Part shown: positions 22,154 to 22,477 of the stretch, piece after piece
How positions within the stretch are numbered: the first letter of the stretch is position 1
How the letters are laid out: every line of letters begins with the position of its first letter
Source: Lentimicrobium sp.
Lineage (GTDB): Bacteria > Bacteroidota > Bacteroidia > Flavobacteriales > Flavobacteriaceae
Length of the DNA: 22,477 nucleotides
NCBI GenBank assembly: GCA_022758945.1
Contig: JAEMQE010000175.1
Coordinates: 1-22,477, forward strand
Direction of reading: 5' to 3'
Translations under genes and position numbers: made by a program
Notes under the pieces: model-generated
The model's input: the letters and a program-made list of their open reading frames with translations, nothing else
Told to the model about the DNA's origin: nothing
Databases searched by the model: none

Positions 22154-22477
22154 ATGAAAAAATTCATTCTAGTTTTAGTTTTATTAAATGGTGTTTTTTC
22201 TTTCGCACAAGAGAAAGATTCAACAAAAGTATTTAAAAAACGTGTTTTAGAAAGTGCCGAAGTTGACTTTTTGGCCAGTTATTATCATCAGGAAGGAACA
22301 CATTCAGCAGTTTCGGGAGGAATAGGTTCCGAAAAATTAACTGATGGAGCATCAAATATTGTGGTGGCAGTTCCTTTAAATGAGGATGATGTTTTAACAA
22401 TTGATGCCGGAATTTCAGCGTATTCATCGGCTTCATCCAGTAATATCAATCCATATAATAATGGGGAAGAAGGAAAT
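22154..22477 (+). CDS. Second DUF3570 protein, cut by window end
   Basis: The first 108 codons are present. The signal peptide (1-19, ending FSFAQ) is followed by EKDSTKVFKKRVLESAEVDF and LASYYHQEGTHSAVSGGIG, about 70-80 percent identical by eye to the first DUF3570 protein. It lies in tandem with that gene, with a degenerate DUF4266 tail in the gap. An in-frame upstream ATG at 22106 would add 16 residues, but they are that relic and would spoil the signal peptide, so 22154 is preferred. The region equivalent to the SGAS-rich insert (starting at about residue 92) is only partly inside the window. Confidence 0.9.
   Translation, partial: MKKFILVLVLLNGVFSFAQEKDSTKVFKKRVLESAEVDFLASYYHQEGTHSAVSGGIGSEKLTDGASNIVVAVPLNEDDVLTIDAGISAYSSASSSNINPYNNGEEGN

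Overview
The window is AT-rich DNA of a Flavobacteriaceae bacterium, most likely Flavobacterium or a close relative (phylum Bacteroidota). The evidence is a PorX-type response regulator/PglZ protein, an LpxC-FabZ fusion, -7 elements of the Bacteroidota form TAnnTTTG, almost no Shine-Dalgarno sequences, and DUF3570/DUF4266 proteins.

Layout. Bases 1-156 hold a tRNA 3'-end-like fragment without a tRNA body, then a strong bidirectional terminator; this looks like the attachment-site edge of an element lying to the left. Bases 175-4439 are on the minus strand: a DUF4258-like membrane-anchored protein, an alanine-dehydrogenase-family enzyme, a GNAT acetyltransferase, TsaE and PorX. Bases 4643-5572 hold a short DUF502-like membrane protein and a 0.5-kb gene-free stretch rich in inverted repeats. 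Bases 5573-14606 are a plus-strand housekeeping block: HD phosphohydrolase, lpxD, lpxC/fabZ, lpxA, efp, a second lpxD-like gene, an NTF2-like protein, sucD, a frameshifted small gene and fabG. Bases 14676-18689 hold a VWA-type membrane protein, a LysR regulator and a YeiH-type transporter. Bases 18966-22477 are a periplasm/outer-membrane redox cluster: thioredoxin-like protein, ApbE flavin transferase, DUF4266 lipoprotein and two tandem DUF3570 barrel proteins, the second cut by the window end.

The lpx genes supply the early lipid A acylation and deacetylation steps, and FabZ and FabG feed the same beta-hydroxyacyl-ACP pool. PorX belongs to type IX secretion control. The ApbE cluster reads as an extracytoplasmic thiol/flavin module; I propose that the DUF3570 barrel, which carries two SGAS motifs resembling ApbE target sites, is the flavinylated partner.

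The strongest non-gene signals are: (1) 7-bp-period CAGWTTN repeats starting within about ten bases of three stop codons, always in the sense of the upstream gene; (2) a 12-unit, 8-bp-period array filling the lpxC/fabZ-lpxA gap; (3) two mutually exclusive hairpins in the lpxD leader, one closing over the start codon; (4) a decayed copy of the DUF4266 tail in front of the second DUF3570 gene, recording the duplication boundary.
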